Shown: positions 36,774 through 47,330 of the stretch, in pieces
How the letters are laid out: each line of letters begins with the position of its first letter
Position numbering within the stretch: position 1 is the first letter of the stretch
DNA from: Vreelandella glaciei
GTDB taxonomy: Bacteria > Pseudomonadota > Gammaproteobacteria > Pseudomonadales > Halomonadaceae
Length of the DNA stretch: 64,000 nucleotides
Assembly (NCBI RefSeq): GCF_013415125.1
Contig: NZ_JACCDE010000021.1
Location: 1 to 64,000, forward strand
Direction of reading: 5' to 3'
Translations under genes and position numbers: made by a program
The notes under the pieces: model-generated
What the model saw: only the letters and a program-made list of their open reading frames with translations
What the model was told of the DNA's origin: nothing
Database searches by the model: none

Positions 36774-36866
36774 TGGCGGAGAGAGAGGGATTCGAACCCT
36801 CGATAGGGCTATAAACCCTATACTCCCTTAGCAGGGGAGCGCCTTCAGCCACTCGGCCACCTCTCC
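36774..36866 (-). tRNA. tRNA-Ser(GCT)
   Basis: 93 bp with encoded CCA and a long variable arm, as in class II tRNAs. The acceptor GGAGAGG pairs with the CTCTCC end. The anticodon loop CTGCTAA between CCC and GGG gives GCT (reads AGU and AGC). The variable arm contains TAGGG/CCCTA, and the T-arm is GAGGGTTCGAATCCCTC. It is the first of the three tRNAs. Confidence 0.97.
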
Positions 36867-36987
36867 TCAACGGCACGGCGCGAATATTACCGATTTGGGG
36901 ATCTTGTGTCTAGTCCTCTGCCGATTTTTTTCGCGCCGACCATAGCTTACGTCTTGAACATCGAATCATCATACAAGCCCGTAAGTT

Positions 36988-37176
36988 TTATTCCACTTCG
37001 TTTTCACTGTTCCGTTCGCGCTGAATACGCTGGTAAATCTCTTCACGGTGAACCGCAACATCTTTGGGCGCATTAACACCAATTCGCACTTGATTGCCTT
37101 TTACACCGAGTACGGTGACGGTGATTTCATCACCGATCATCAGGGTTTCGCCAACACGGCGAGTTAGGATGAGCAT
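36988..37176 (-). CDS. csrA: Carbon storage regulator CsrA (RsmA)
   Basis: A 62-residue RNA-binding dimer: [16 protein letters not shown], then [15 protein letters not shown], and the RNA-contacting [10 protein letters not shown]. The frame is open upstream, but AGGAGAT at 7 bp and family length fix the ATG at 37176. CsrA binds GGA motifs in mRNA leaders and changes translation. It lies downstream of lysC, as in pseudomonads. Its likely antagonist RNA is at 46988-47156 in this window. Confidence 0.97.
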   Translation of the reverse strand: MLILTRRVGETLMIGDEITVTVLGVKGNQVRIGVNAPKDVAVHREEIYQRIQRERNSENEVE

Positions 37177-37218
37177 GGCTGATCTCCTTTTCAGACGTTT
37201 TATGCAACGGGATATGTC

Positions 37219-37280
37219 AGCCGGAGGCAACACCACGCCATTATGCGGCATAGGGTTGCCTGCCACCAACGGCTCCGGCT
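37219..37280 (-). promoter_or_regulatory. Inverted repeat in the csrA leader
   Basis: AGCCGGAG (37219-37226) pairs with CTCCGGCT (37273-37280), and inside it GGCAAC (37226-37231) pairs with GTTGCC (37255-37260). In the RNA read toward csrA this forms a two-part stem 43-104 nt before the start codon. GGA motifs occur in the outer stem and in the ribosome site, so CsrA autoregulation is plausible but unproven. Confidence 0.5.
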
Positions 37281-37369
37281 CCATGACACCTTAACCTCCC
37301 GTTGAAAGAAAGCTCACCACCACACGGCAGCAAGTACCCCTTCAGCGTAGAAGGTTTAAGGCATTAATG

Positions 37370-38620
37370 TTATTCAGATTCGATATCTGTCTTATCTAAA
37401 CCAAAAGCTTTGTGCAGTGCATTAACCGCGAGTTCCATATGTTTCTCATCAATGACGACTGAGATTTTAATTTCAGAGGTGGAAACCATACGGATATTGA
37501 TGTTTTCATCGGCTAAAACGCGGAACATTTTTGATGCTACGCCCGCGTGAGAACGCATGCCAACACCCACCAACGAAACTTTGGCAATATTGTCGTCGCC
37601 ACGCAGCTCGCCACCACCTAAATCCGGGATCACCGTCTCTTCAAGCAGTTTCTTGGTTGCTTTGTAATCGCCTTTAGCAACCGTAAAGGTGAAGTCGGTA
37701 TAGTCACCAGCCGGGGCAACGTTCTGTACGATCATATCGACTTCGATATTGGCATCGGCAATCGGGCCAAGAATGCGTGACGCCACACCGGGCACATCCG
37801 GCGTGTTGAGCAGCGTCAGTTTGGCTTCATTCTTGGTAAAGGCGATACCGGAGATCAGTGGTTCTTCCATAGCGTCCTCGTCTTTGTCTGCTTCTGCAAC
37901 AATTAGGGTACCGGGGCCGTCTTCAAAGCTCGACAGCACCCGCAGGGGCACATTGTATTTACCGGCAAACTCTACCGCGCGGATCTGCAGCACTTTAGAG
38001 CCGAGACTGGCGAGTTCCAGCATCTCTTCTACCGTAATGCTCTCTAAGCGCTGAGCCTTCGAGCATACGCGGGGGTCAGTGGTGTATACCCCATCGACAT
38101 CGGTATAAATCTGACACTCATCTGCACCGAGCGCGGCGGCCAGGGCCACACCCGTGGTATCAGAACCACCGCGGCCCAAGGTGGTGATATTGCCGTCTTC
38201 ATCGACCCCTTGGAAGCCCGCTACAACGACCACCTGCCCTGCTTCAAGGTCAGCTTTCAAGTCGTCGGTTTCGATACGCTGAATACGCGCCTTGGTATAA
38301 GCGCTGTCAGTATGAATACCTACCTGAGCACCAGTGTGTGAAGTGGCTGGCACGCCAATTTGCTGCAGCGCCATGGCGAGTAGTGAGATCGTCACCTGCT
38401 CGCCGGTCGACAGCAGCATATCCATCTCGCGCGGTGCGGGATCGTCATTAAGTGCCTGAGCCATATCCGTGAGGCGGTTGGTTTCGCCGCTCATAGCGGA
38501 GACCACGACGACCACCTGATGGCCTTGATCGCGGAAGCCCTTAACCTTTTCCGCTACGGCCTTGATACGCTCGACAGAGCCCACCGAAGTGCCGCCGAAC
38601 TTCTGTACGTATAGTGCCAT
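37370..38620 (-). CDS. lysC: Aspartate kinase
   Basis: 416 residues. The amino-acid-kinase domain (1 to about 250) begins MALYVQKFGGTSVGSVERI and contains GRGGSDTTGVALAAALGA and DVDGVYTTDPR. Two C-terminal ACT domains (about 265-410; SEIKISVVID) provide feedback control, normally by lysine and threonine. It phosphorylates aspartate for lysine, threonine and methionine synthesis and, in halophiles, for the ectoine precursor pool. The terminator between alaS and lysC implies its own promoter. Confidence 0.97.
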   Translation of the reverse strand: MALYVQKFGGTSVGSVERIKAVAEKVKGFRDQGHQVVVVVSAMSGETNRLTDMAQALNDDPAPREMDMLLSTGEQVTISLLAMALQQIGVPATSHTGAQVGIHTDSAYTKARIQRIETDDLKADLEAGQVVVVAGFQGVDEDGNITTLGRGGSDTTGVALAAALGADECQIYTDVDGVYTTDPRVCSKAQRLESITVEEMLELASLGSKVLQIRAVEFAGKYNVPLRVLSSFEDGPGTLIVAEADKDEDAMEEPLISGIAFTKNEAKLTLLNTPDVPGVASRILGPIADANIEVDMIVQNVAPAGDYTDFTFTVAKGDYKATKKLLEETVIPDLGGGELRGDDNIAKVSLVGVGMRSHAGVASKMFRVLADENINIRMVSTSEIKISVVIDEKHMELAVNALHKAFGLDKTDIESE

Positions 38621-38681
38621 ATGCCGTTTTTCCTATGCGTTCGGGAATGGAGGGTGAAATTGTAGTTAGGTTTAAATAAAT

Positions 38682-38711
38682 AAGGCCGGTGACAATAATG
38701 CCACCGGCCTT
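38682..38711 (-). terminator. Terminator of alaS
   Basis: AAGGCCGGTG (38682-38691) pairs perfectly with CACCGGCCTT (38702-38711), 6 bp beyond the alaS stop. On the minus strand a T-rich stretch (ATTTATTTAAA) follows. Confidence 0.8.
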
Positions 38712-38716
38712 TGGGT

Positions 38717-41326
38717 TTAGCTAAGTGCGTTTTCCAACCATGCCGGTACGCTCTTCAACGCACCCGGCAGGGCATCGGGCTGGCTACCTCCTGCCTGAGC
38801 CATATCCGCGCGGCCACCACCTTTACCTCCCACTTGAGAGGCAACATGGTTAACCAGCTCACCGGCTTTCACTTGGCCGGTCAAGTCTTGGGTTACCCCA
38901 GCAATCAGGCTCACTTTGCCTGCCGCCTGATCGGCAACCCCAAGGATAATAACCCCGGAACTGAGCTTGTTCTTAAGTTGGTCAAGAATGCCGCGTAAAT
39001 CTTTACCAGAGACACCTTCCAACTGTGTTGCCAATAGCTTAACGCCGTTGATCTCTTGCACCTGGTTCAGCATATCGCTCCCCGCAGCGCTGGCGAGCTT
39101 GGCTTTAAGCTGCTCAAGCTCTTTTTCCAGACTGCGGTTACGCTCAACCAGTGACTCTACCCGCGCTTCTACTTGCTCAGGCTTGGTCTTCAAGCGTTCG
39201 CCCAAGCGCTCAAGGCGGGCTTCCTGCTCCCGGAAGTAAGCTAGTGCGTTTTCGCCGGTAATCGCTTCGATACGCCGTACACCAGAGGCAATGCCCACTT
39301 CACTCATGACATGACAGCAGCCGATATCGCCACTGCGTGTCACGTGGGTACCACCGCACAACTCGATAGAGAAGTCGTCGGCACCAATCGTCAGTACCCG
39401 CACGTTCTCGGCGTATTTGGCCTCAAACAGCGCCGCCGCCCCTTTGGCTTTGGCTTGATCCAGGCTCATTTGCTCGATTTTAGTCGGCGCATTAGCCAGT
39501 ATCTGCTCATTGACCAACCGTTCGACTTCCGCCAACTGCTCGGCAGTCATCGGCTCAAAATGGCTAAAGTCGAAGCGCAGCCGCTCAGCATTAACCAGCG
39601 AGCCTTTTTGCTGCACGTGATCGCCTAGCACCATACGCAGCGCTTTATGCAGCAAGTGAGTCGCCGAGTGGTTACGGATGGTGGCTGCACGTAGGCTGGC
39701 ATCCACTTCGCCGCGTACGCTAGCACCGACACTCAGCGAACCTTCCACCATGATGCCCTGGTGTAAGTGATGGCCGCTCTGCTTTTGGGTATCCGTCACC
39801 AGGAAACGACCGCCGCCCACATACAGGTAGCCGGTATCGCCCACCTGGCCGCCGGACTCACCGTAAAATGGCGTGCGATCTAGCACCACAACGCCCTTCT
39901 GCCCGGCTTCCAGCGCAGCCAGTGCATTGCCTTCGCTGTCGACCAGTGCCGTTACCTTGGCTTGATCTTCCAGGCGATCATAGCCAGTAAAGGCCGTCTC
40001 ACCTTCCAATTCGATGGAGGCGCTGTAGTCGGCGCCGAACTGGCTAGCCGCCCGGGCACGCTCGCGCTGGGCCTCTAAGGCCTGCTGAAAGCCCTCTTCA
40101 TCGAGTGTAACGCCGCGCTCGCGGCATACATCGGCGGTGAGATCAAACGGAAAGCCGTAGGTGTCGTAAAGCTTAAATACCGTTTCACCCGGCAGCACTT
40201 TACCATCCAGCTCGGCCAAGGCCGCATTCAAGAGTCCCATGCCGTGGTCCAGGGTGCGAGCAAACTGCTCTTCTTCTTTCAACAGCACCCGGGTGATTTG
40301 GTCATTCGCCTCGCGAAGCTCTGGATACGCATCACCCATTTCGGCATCCAGCGCGTCCACCAGCTTGTGGAAGAACGGCTCTACGGCGCCCAGTTTGTGG
40401 CCATGACGGATCGCGCGGCGAATGATGCGACGCAGGACGTAGCCACGCCCTTCGTTAGAAGGCAGGACACCGTCGGCAATCAGGAAGGCACAAGAGCGGA
40501 TGTGGTCGGCAATTACGCGCAGCGAAGGTGTGGCGGTATCAGGGTGCCCGGTCGCTTTAGCGGCCGCCTGCAGCAGGCTCTGGAACAGATCAATTTCGTA
40601 GTTGGAATGCACGCCCTGCATGACGGCGGCCACGCGCTCTAAGCCCATACCGGTATCGATAGAGGGCTTGGGCAGCGGATTAAGCGTGCCTTGGGCATCG
40701 CGATCAAACTGCATGAACACCAGGTTCCAGATTTCGATGTAGCGATCGCCATCTTCTTCCGGGCTACCGGGAGGGCCGCCCCATACTTCTGGACCGTGAT
40801 CAAAAAAGATTTCCGAACTTGGGCCACAGGGGCCGGTGTCGCCCATTTGCCAGAAGTTATCTTCGTCTAATTTGGAAAAGCGCTCGGGGTCAATACCGAT
40901 CTCGTCTTTCCAGATACGTTCAGCTTCGTCATCGCTAACATGTACCGTGACCCACAGCTTCTCTTTAGGCAAACCCAGCGTTTCGGTCAGAAACACCCAG
41001 GCAAAGCGTATGGCGTCTTGCTTGAAGTAGTCGCCAAAACTGAAGTTACCCAGCATTTCAAAAAACGTGTGGTGACGTGCGGTATAGCCGACATTGTCTA
41101 AATCATTATGCTTACCGCCTGCTCGTACGCAGCGCTGCGCAGATGTTGCACGCACGTATGGGCGTGGGTCGCGACCCAGAAATACATCTTTGAAAGGCAC
41201 CATGCCGGCATTGGTAAACAGCAGCGTCGGGTCATTGCCCGGCACTAAAGAGCTGGTGGGTACAATCGTATGTCCCTGCTTTTCAAAGAAGGTAAGAAAG
41301 GCCTGTCTGATTTCTGCGCTTTTCAT
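38717..41326 (-). CDS. alaS: Alanyl-tRNA synthetase
   Basis: 869 residues from [19 protein letters not shown]; the frame is open 25 codons further, but this is the universal start. The order is class II catalytic core ([18 protein letters not shown]; motif 3 [10 protein letters not shown]), tRNA-recognition helices, an editing domain with zinc ligands ([17 protein letters not shown]), and the C-Ala oligomerisation domain with the glycine-rich end [17 protein letters not shown]. It charges tRNA-Ala and clears Ser and Gly mischarges. Confidence 0.97.
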   Translation of the reverse strand: MKSAEIRQAFLTFFEKQGHTIVPTSSLVPGNDPTLLFTNAGMVPFKDVFLGRDPRPYVRATSAQRCVRAGGKHNDLDNVGYTARHHTFFEMLGNFSFGDYFKQDAIRFAWVFLTETLGLPKEKLWVTVHVSDDEAERIWKDEIGIDPERFSKLDEDNFWQMGDTGPCGPSSEIFFDHGPEVWGGPPGSPEEDGDRYIEIWNLVFMQFDRDAQGTLNPLPKPSIDTGMGLERVAAVMQGVHSNYEIDLFQSLLQAAAKATGHPDTATPSLRVIADHIRSCAFLIADGVLPSNEGRGYVLRRIIRRAIRHGHKLGAVEPFFHKLVDALDAEMGDAYPELREANDQITRVLLKEEEQFARTLDHGMGLLNAALAELDGKVLPGETVFKLYDTYGFPFDLTADVCRERGVTLDEEGFQQALEAQRERARAASQFGADYSASIELEGETAFTGYDRLEDQAKVTALVDSEGNALAALEAGQKGVVVLDRTPFYGESGGQVGDTGYLYVGGGRFLVTDTQKQSGHHLHQGIMVEGSLSVGASVRGEVDASLRAATIRNHSATHLLHKALRMVLGDHVQQKGSLVNAERLRFDFSHFEPMTAEQLAEVERLVNEQILANAPTKIEQMSLDQAKAKGAAALFEAKYAENVRVLTIGADDFSIELCGGTHVTRSGDIGCCHVMSEVGIASGVRRIEAITGENALAYFREQEARLERLGERLKTKPEQVEARVESLVERNRSLEKELEQLKAKLASAAGSDMLNQVQEINGVKLLATQLEGVSGKDLRGILDQLKNKLSSGVIILGVADQAAGKVSLIAGVTQDLTGQVKAGELVNHVASQVGGKGGGRADMAQAGGSQPDALPGALKSVPAWLENALS

Positions 41327-41550
41327 AGGGTATCCGTAACAAGAAAGCGTGGTGTCCCAGGGCGCTGTCGACGCTACCCTCAGGGGTCGCAAAGGGGCCA
41401 TTATAGCGCAGTTGTCAAACGACTAAAGCCGCACTTAGTGGCACAAAGGCAAACAATCAGAGGAAGTAGCGTATTAGAGCGCTAGCAGAAAGGTAAGAGG
41501 CGTCGTTTTTACAGGCAGGAAAGTCAGTATTACAAGTAAGAGAAAACGTA

Positions 41551-42015
41551 TTACAGACAGGATAGCGCGTAGCGGATTTGCTCAAAATCGAAGCCACGAC
41601 TAGCCAGAAAGCGCTCGCGTCGAGCGCGCTCTTTAGGCGTCTCACCAGGGCTATCGTAGCGTCGCGCCAACGCTTCCCGGGCTAACTCGAACCAGTCAAC
41701 CTGCTCCCTCTCCTCCACCTCTTCAAAAGCAGTGTTGAGGGTTTCCTGGTCGACGCCGCGTTGGCGTAATTCACCTTTAATACGAATAACACCCTGACCG
41801 CGTAGAATGCGCGAGCGTATGAAACTAGCCGCAAAACGCGCATCAGACTGCAGGTCTTGCTCGGCCAGAACGTCTAAACACTCGTTGATAGCGGTATCTT
41901 CGAAGGCTTTTTTCTTCAAGCGCTGGGCTAGCTCGGCGCGAGAGTATTCGCGCCGAGCCAGTAAGCCAATCGCGATGTCACGGGGCGTGGCATCGCGCTG
42001 AGACATAAAGGCCAT
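41551..42015 (-). CDS. recX: RecA regulatory protein RecX
   Basis: 154 residues of three-helix repeats: YSRAELAQRLKKKAF, DLQSDARFAASFIRSRILRGQG, and the C-terminal RERFLASRGFDFEQIRYAL. It lies 24 bp downstream of recA on the same strand, the classic recA-recX order, so it is induced with recA. It binds RecA filaments and limits their activity. Two starts (ATG at 42015 or 42006) are possible. Confidence 0.93.
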   Translation of the reverse strand: MAFMSQRDATPRDIAIGLLARREYSRAELAQRLKKKAFEDTAINECLDVLAEQDLQSDARFAASFIRSRILRGQGVIRIKGELRQRGVDQETLNTAFEEVEEREQVDWFELAREALARRYDSPGETPKERARRERFLASRGFDFEQIRYALSCL

Positions 42016-42039
42016 CAGCGGGTCTCGGTTAGAACAGAC

Positions 42040-43113
42040 TTAGAGCAGATCGTCATCGTTGGCATCCACTTCAGCCGCTGCTTCGGCAGGGGCACCCTCC
42101 TTCTCCTTTTTAGGATCAGGCTTGGCCAAGAGCTGCTCACGAATCTGCGTTTCAATTTCGAGCATAATGTCTGGATGCTCTTCCAGATAAAGCGCGGAGT
42201 TTGCTTTACCCTGGCCGATTTTCTTGCCTTTATAGCTGTACCAGGCACCGGCTTTATCGACCAGATTGCACTGCACGCCCAGGTCAATAACCTCGCCAGC
42301 ATGGTAGATACCCTTGCCGTAAAGAATCTGGAATTCAGCTTGGCGGAATGGTGGTGCCACCTTATTTTTGACCACTTTCACGCGGGTTTCGTTACCGGTG
42401 ACTTCATCACCTACTTTCACCGAGCCGGTGCGGCGAATATCCAGACGCACGCTGGCGTAGAACTTAAGCGCGTTACCACCGGTAGTGGTTTCGGGTGAAC
42501 CAAACATCACGCCGATCTTCATGCGAATCTGGTTGATAAAGATCACCAGGCAGTTGGCGTTTTTGATATTACCGGTGATCTTACGCAGCGCTTGAGACAT
42601 CAAACGTGCCTGTAGGCCAACATGGGTATCGCCCATTTCGCCTTCGATTTCAGCGCGCGGGGTCAACGCAGCGACAGAGTCGATAACAATCACGTCAACA
42701 CCGCCGGAGCGCACCAGCATGTCGGTAATTTCTAACGCCTGCTCGCCAGTGTCTGGCTGGGAAATCAGTAGATCATCCAGGTTGACGCCTAGCTTTTCGG
42801 CATAGCTCGGATCCAGAGCGTGCTCGGCATCCACGAACGCACACACTTTGCCTTGCTTTTGCGCTTGCGCAATCACCGAAAGGGTCAGCGTTGTCTTACC
42901 CGAGGACTCCGGACCAAAAATTTCAGCCACGCGGCCAAACGGCAGCCCGCCGATGCCAAGTGCGATATCCAGACCCAACGAACCCGTGGAAACCGACGGC
43001 ATGACCACACGCGGTGCGTCGCCTAGACGCATGACGGTGCCCTTGCCGAACTGACGGTCGATTTGGGTGAGTGCAGCGTTTAGCGCTTTAGTGCGGTTGT
43101 CATCCTGAGCCAT
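42040..43113 (-). CDS. recA: Recombinase RecA
   Basis: 357 residues. Walker A is [12 protein letters not shown]-binding loop L1 is [16 protein letters not shown] and loop L2 is [18 protein letters not shown]. The C-terminus is acidic ([10 protein letters not shown]). It pairs homologous DNA and triggers LexA self-cleavage. The upstream LexA box at 43135-43150 shows SOS control. Length and motifs are standard. Confidence 0.98.
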   Translation of the reverse strand: MAQDDNRTKALNAALTQIDRQFGKGTVMRLGDAPRVVMPSVSTGSLGLDIALGIGGLPFGRVAEIFGPESSGKTTLTLSVIAQAQKQGKVCAFVDAEHALDPSYAEKLGVNLDDLLISQPDTGEQALEITDMLVRSGGVDVIVIDSVAALTPRAEIEGEMGDTHVGLQARLMSQALRKITGNIKNANCLVIFINQIRMKIGVMFGSPETTTGGNALKFYASVRLDIRRTGSVKVGDEVTGNETRVKVVKNKVAPPFRQAEFQILYGKGIYHAGEVIDLGVQCNLVDKAGAWYSYKGKKIGQGKANSALYLEEHPDIMLEIETQIREQLLAKPDPKKEKEGAPAEAAAEVDANDDDLL

Positions 43114-43134
43114 TCAGAGATTCCTCATAACAAG

Positions 43135-43150
43135 CTGTATAATTACCCAG
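43135..43150 (-). promoter_or_regulatory. LexA (SOS) box of recA
   Basis: CTGTATAATTACCCAG (reads CTGGGTAATTATACAG toward recA) is a CTG-N10-CAG LexA site, 21-37 bp upstream of the recA ATG. It shows that LexA in this organism uses the gammaproteobacterial consensus, which supports the two boxes at 29064-29111. Confidence 0.9.
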
Positions 43151-43223
43151 TAGTATGCCAAAGATTGTGCCGTAAACAAATCCTTGATCACGCTTTCTCT
43201 TAACTATTTTCCTACCCCTACTC

Positions 43224-43748
43224 CTACTTGCCTGCCTTCACCCGCGCATCCAGGCGTGCCACCAACCCTGCCAGCGCCTGCCGCACCGCCTGCTCGCGCA
43301 CTGCTTGGCGATCCCCAGGGAAGTGAAAACACTCGGCTTGCTGCTCGGCAGTATCACCCCAGGCAAGCCAAACGGTACCCACCGGCTTTTCAGCACTACC
43401 ACCATCCGGCCCGGCCACCCCACTAACGGCAACGCCCAAGCCTGCACCGCTTTCCCGGCAGGCGCCTTGCACCATCGCTTTCACTACTTCTTCGCTCACC
43501 GCCCCGTGTTCTGCCAGTATAGCGTCTGGCACGCCGAGCAGGCGGGTCTTAGCCGCGTTCGCATAGGTCACATAGCCCGTTGTAAAGTAAGCAGAGCTAC
43601 CCGCCGTACTGGTAATCGCACTGGCAATACCACCGCCCGTGCAGGACTCAGCGGCGGTCACTTCAACCTTCAACTGCTGACAAAGCCGGCCTAGGCGCTG
43701 AGCTAGCAGCGTCAAATCAAGATTTTTCAGGCTAGATACGCTGGGCAC
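43224..43748 (-). CDS. pncC: Nicotinamide-nucleotide amidase (PncC/CinA C-terminal family)
   Basis: 174 residues consisting of the CinA C-terminal domain alone. Motifs are VTAAESCTGGGIASAITS, GYVTYANAAKTRLLGV and AVSGVAGPDGGSAEKPVGTV. It deamidates nicotinamide mononucleotide to nicotinic acid mononucleotide in NAD salvage. It lies upstream of recA on the same strand, as cinA-recA does in many bacteria, and is divergent from mutS. About 110 bp with the recA promoter separate it from recA. Confidence 0.92.
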   Translation of the reverse strand: MPSVSSLKNLDLTLLAQRLGRLCQQLKVEVTAAESCTGGGIASAITSTAGSSAYFTTGYVTYANAAKTRLLGVPDAILAEHGAVSEEVVKAMVQGACRESGAGLGVAVSGVAGPDGGSAEKPVGTVWLAWGDTAEQQAECFHFPGDRQAVREQAVRQALAGLVARLDARVKAGK

Positions 43749-43834
43749 TATGGTCGCTCCTTCAAGTGAGTCGTCTGTTCAGCGTAGAATACTGTGTTTA
43801 GCTTTCTCAAAGAAATTGCTCAATCAGGACGCCC

Positions 43835-46396
43835 ATGTCACAGGCCATTCCCCCTAACACGCCAATGATCACGCAGTATTTAAAGATCAAACGCGAACAC
43901 CCCGAGGTTCTGCTGTTTTACCGAATGGGGGATTTTTACGAGCTGTTTTTCGACGACGCCAAGCGCGCCGCCGCACTGCTGGACATTACCCTTACCCAGC
44001 GCGGCCAGTCGGGGGGGAAGCCGATCCCGATGGCGGGTGTACCTTACCATAGCGCTGAAGGCTATTTGGCGCGTCTGGTCGCTGGCGGTGAATCGGTAGC
44101 GATCTGCGAACAGATAGGCGACCCCGCGACCAGCAAAGGGCCCGTTGACCGCCAAGTAGTACGTATCGTCACCCCCGGCACGCTCCACGATGAAGCGCTG
44201 CTCGATGCCCGCCGCGACAACGTATTGGTATCAGTCTCCCCCGGTAAAGATAGCTGGGGCCTTGCCTGGCTGGAACTCTCTAGCGGCCGCTTCAATGTAT
44301 TGGAAGTGGAGAGCGAAGCCGAAATGCTCGCCGAGCTTACCCGCCTCTCCCCTGCTGAGTTGCTGGTGCCCGAAAGCCTGACGCTACCCGATGCGTGGTC
44401 GCAAAAGCGCAGCCTGCGTCGCCAGGGCGAGTGGCTGTTTGATTTGGAGAGCGCCACCCGCAGCCTGTGCGATCAGTTTGAAGTGCAGGATTTACGCGGC
44501 TTTGGCTGCGCGCACTTAACCACCGCACTGATTGCCGCCGGAGTGCTGATCGATTACGCCCGCGACACTCAGCGCTCGCGCTTGCCCCACGTGACCGCCA
44601 TCAGCGTTGAGAATCGCGACGATGCAGTGGTGATCGACGCCGCCAGCCGACGTAATCTGGAAATCGATATTAACCTGGGTGGCAATAGCGACAACACCCT
44701 GGCGAGCGTGCTCGACACCTGCACCACCGCCATGGGCTCGCGGCTACTCAAACGCTGGCTGAACCGCCCGCTGCGCCAACGAGAGATTGTCCAGAACCGC
44801 CATGCAGGCGTGGCGTTGCTAAGCCTAGATGCCGCCTACATGGCGCTGCGCGAGACGTTGAGCGATGTGGGCGATGTGGAGCGCATTCTGGCCCGGGTCG
44901 CGCTGTACAGCGCCCGGCCACGGGATTTGGCGCGCCTGCGTGACGCCCTGGTCACTCTGCCTACCCTTGAACAGCAGTTGGGCGAGGTAGAGAACGGCAG
45001 CGCGCTGGATAGCCTGCGCCCGCATATCCGCCCCTACCCTGAAATGGCTGACATGCTCAGCCGCGCGCTGGTTGAGAACCCGCCGGTGGTGATCCGTGAT
45101 GGCGGGGTAATCGCCAACGGCTTTGATGCCGAGCTCGACGAGCACCGAGGCATGGCCGAGAATGCGGGCGACTACCTTGTTCGGCTGGAAACCCGCGAAC
45201 GCGAGCGTACCGGGCTTGCCAATCTCAAAGTCGGCTATAACCGCGTACACGGCTACTTTATCGAGCTGCCGCGCTCCCAGGCGCAGCAGGCACCCGCTGA
45301 CTATATTCGCCGCCAAACGCTTAAAAACGCCGAGCGGTTTATTATCCCCGAGCTCAAAGAGTTTGAGGATAAGGCGCTGTCGGCTAAATCCCGCGCCCTG
45401 ACCCGTGAAAAATGGCTTTATGACCGCCTGCTGGGTGAACTGAATAACAGTCTTCACGCGCTACAAAGCACCTCTCAAGCGTTAGCGGAGCTGGATGTGC
45501 TGTGCGCCTTTGCCGAACGCGCCGAGGCGTTAAGCTGGGTGCGCCCAACGCTGAGCGAGGCCACCGGCATTCGTATCGAGGCGGGACGGCACCCTGTGGT
45601 TGAACAGGTTAGCGAAACGCCCTTTGTGCCCAATGACGTTACGCTTAACCCCGACCAGCATATGCTGATTATTACTGGCCCTAATATGGGTGGTAAATCG
45701 ACCTATATGCGGCAAACAGCGTTGATTGCTCTGCTCGCCCACTGCGGCAGCTTTGTGCCCGCCGATGCCGCAGAGATCGGCCCGCTGGATCGGATATTTA
45801 CCCGCATTGGTTCGTCGGATGACCTCGCGGGCGGGCGCTCCACCTTTATGGTCGAAATGACCGAAACGGCCAATATTTTGCACAATGCCACCCAGCAAAG
45901 CTTGATTTTGATGGATGAAATTGGCCGCGGCACTAGCACCTTTGACGGGTTATCGCTGGCCTGGGCGAGTGCGGAACATCTTGCCAAGGGGCGTGCACTA
46001 ACGCTGTTTGCCACGCACTATTTTGAGATGACCGCCCTACCTGAACACATGGAAGGCGTGGCCAATATTCACCTAACGGCGACCGAGCATGGCGACAGCA
46101 TCGTGTTCATGCACCGCATTGAAGCAGGCCCGGCTAGCCAGAGTTACGGTTTGCAGGTCGCTCAATTAGCGGGCGTACCTGGCCATGTGATTAAACGGGC
46201 CCGTGAGAAGCTGATGAGTCTGGAGCAGCGCGATGTAGATAACACAGCGCAAGCGCCGCGAACGGCTCCCCAGCAAAACGACCTGTTTGCAGCCGTGCCA
46301 CACCCGGTGGTTGAAGCATTGGAAAATGTCGATATGGATGACTTAACGCCGCGGGAAGCGCTGTCGCTGTTGTATCAGTGGCGAGACCTGATCTAA
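43835..46396 (+). CDS. mutS: DNA mismatch repair protein MutS
   Basis: 853 residues. The mismatch-binding wedge has the Phe-x-Glu motif in [12 protein letters not shown] (about 28-39). Connector, lever and clamp domains follow, then the ATPase with Walker [29 protein letters not shown] (Walker B) and the late ATHYFEM histidine. The C-terminal 50 residues include the dimer/tetramer segment. Length equals E. coli MutS (853). It recognises mismatches and recruits MutL. Divergent from pncC; fdxA follows after 166 bp. Confidence 0.98.
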   Translation: MSQAIPPNTPMITQYLKIKREHPEVLLFYRMGDFYELFFDDAKRAAALLDITLTQRGQSGGKPIPMAGVPYHSAEGYLARLVAGGESVAICEQIGDPATSKGPVDRQVVRIVTPGTLHDEALLDARRDNVLVSVSPGKDSWGLAWLELSSGRFNVLEVESEAEMLAELTRLSPAELLVPESLTLPDAWSQKRSLRRQGEWLFDLESATRSLCDQFEVQDLRGFGCAHLTTALIAAGVLIDYARDTQRSRLPHVTAISVENRDDAVVIDAASRRNLEIDINLGGNSDNTLASVLDTCTTAMGSRLLKRWLNRPLRQREIVQNRHAGVALLSLDAAYMALRETLSDVGDVERILARVALYSARPRDLARLRDALVTLPTLEQQLGEVENGSALDSLRPHIRPYPEMADMLSRALVENPPVVIRDGGVIANGFDAELDEHRGMAENAGDYLVRLETRERERTGLANLKVGYNRVHGYFIELPRSQAQQAPADYIRRQTLKNAERFIIPELKEFEDKALSAKSRALTREKWLYDRLLGELNNSLHALQSTSQALAELDVLCAFAERAEALSWVRPTLSEATGIRIEAGRHPVVEQVSETPFVPNDVTLNPDQHMLIITGPNMGGKSTYMRQTALIALLAHCGSFVPADAAEIGPLDRIFTRIGSSDDLAGGRSTFMVEMTETANILHNATQQSLILMDEIGRGTSTFDGLSLAWASAEHLAKGRALTLFATHYFEMTALPEHMEGVANIHLTATEHGDSIVFMHRIEAGPASQSYGLQVAQLAGVPGHVIKRAREKLMSLEQRDVDNTAQAPRTAPQQNDLFAAVPHPVVEALENVDMDDLTPREALSLLYQWRDLI

Positions 46397-46524
46397 TGGT
46401 AAATATAGTAGGTTATACAGAAGCCCATAAGGCGCTTGCCGCGAGGTAGGCGCACCTCTAGAATGTCGCTCAAACTTTTAGCTTATAAAAAACGGCTGAT
46501 TTATAACCATTCACGATTGACCAT

Positions 46525-46543
46525 GGCTGAGAGACTCTCGGCC
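46525..46543 (+). promoter_or_regulatory. Hairpin in the fdxA leader
   Basis: GGCTGAGA (46525-46532) pairs with TCTCGGCC (46536-46543), with one G-U pair and a 3-base loop, ending 19 bp before the fdxA ATG and just upstream of its ribosome site (AGAGGG). It could be an operator or a leader stem-loop; nothing in the sequence decides between them. Confidence 0.4.
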
Positions 46544-46562
46544 CTGCAAGAGGGATAGCAAG

Positions 46563-46886
46563 ATGACGTTTGTCGTTACCGAGAACTGCATCCAGTGCAA
46601 ATACACCGACTGTGTGGAAGTCTGCCCGGTCGACTGTTTCTACGAGGGCCCAAACTTCCTGGTCATTCATCCTGACGAGTGTATCGATTGCGCGCTGTGT
46701 GAGCCCGAGTGCCCCGCCGAGGCGATATTCTCCGAGGATGAGCTGCCGGACGGGCAAGAGGCATTTATTGAGATTAACGCCGAGATGGCCGAAGTCTGGC
46801 CGAACATAGCCGAGCGAAAAGATCCGCTGCCTGACGCCGAAGAGTGGGACGGCAAGCCCGGTAAGCTTGAGAAGTTAGAGCGTTAA
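46563..46886 (+). CDS. fdxA: 7Fe ferredoxin FdxA
   Basis: A 107-residue ferredoxin with 3Fe-4S and 4Fe-4S sites. The cysteines lie in [17 protein letters not shown] (9-25) and [12 protein letters not shown] (about 40-51). The C-terminal half is helical and acidic ([21 protein letters not shown]), typical of the Azotobacter FdI/Pseudomonas FdxA type. It is a small cytoplasmic electron carrier. The mutS-fdxA order and the small RNA gene beyond it mirror pseudomonads, where rsmZ is next to fdxA. Confidence 0.96.
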   Translation: MTFVVTENCIQCKYTDCVEVCPVDCFYEGPNFLVIHPDECIDCALCEPECPAEAIFSEDELPDGQEAFIEINAEMAEVWPNIAERKDPLPDAEEWDGKPGKLEKLER

Positions 46887-46916
46887 GCGTTCCTCACGCC
46901 TGCTCTATTTTACTTT

Positions 46917-46952
46917 AAAACCAGCGCTTTTTTGAAAAAGCGCTGGTTTTTT
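46917..46952 (+). terminator. Terminator of fdxA
   Basis: AAAACCAGCGCTTTTT pairs with AAAAAGCGCTGGTTTT around a TG-containing turn, followed by TT, 30 bp after the fdxA stop. The A-rich 5' side lets it act in both directions, so it also backs up the small RNA terminator on the other strand. Confidence 0.9.
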
Positions 46953-46987
46953 ATGGCGTTACCAAGCGTTTATTGCCAAATACGAGG

Positions 46988-47156
46988 CAAAAAAAGGCGA
47001 CCCGTAGGCCGCCCGCTCCAAGCACTTCCTCTGACCACTCCCTGTATCAACTTCCTCAGATGACTTCCCTGCCGGGGCTCACCTCACTGTATCACCCGGC
47101 GCATCCGTCCTACATCCCGTTGCATCCTGTCTGAAGCATCCTTGCCTCCCCTTGTC
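46988..47156 (-). ncRNA. rsmZ: CsrB/RsmZ-family regulatory RNA that sequesters CsrA
   Basis: On the minus strand about 170 nt contain twelve GGA triplets (TCC on the plus strand between 47015 and 47160), many as A-GGA or AGGAA/AGGAUG, with no open frame. The RNA ends in a GC stem with a UACG tetraloop (46996-47013) and seven U residues. A plausible promoter is TTGAGA (47192-47187) with 18 bp to CAATAT. A perfect GacA-type box lies about 180 bp upstream at 47331-47348, across AT-rich DNA. GGA density, terminator, GacA box and fdxA neighbourhood together match Pseudomonas RsmZ. Exact ends are inferred. Confidence 0.82.
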
Positions 47157-47204
47157 CTGCGTATATTGTGGCAGATCACGTAGGCTTCTCAACAATGCCA
47201 AAAT

Positions 47205-47232
47205 GCAAAAAGGCGAGTCTTAGCGACTCGCC
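47205..47232 (-). terminator. Terminator of eno
   Basis: On the minus strand, GGCGAGTC (47232-47225) pairs perfectly with GACTCGCC (47219-47212) around a 5-base loop and is followed by TTTTT. It ends eno transcription about 180 bp after the stop and insulates the small RNA promoter just beyond it. Confidence 0.85.
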
Positions 47233-47330
47233 CTAATTTCACAATTATGTTTAAAAACAAAATCTTAAATTTGAATTAGTGGAAATTTTCGTTTTATCTT
47301 ACCCCAAACCAAGCGATTCTCGTCGACATT

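Noticed and set aside
47205..47232. Terminator of the RsmZ-like RNA
   Set aside because: It lies upstream of the GGA-rich region on the minus strand; it is the eno terminator. The RNA has its own stem and U-run at 46989-47013.
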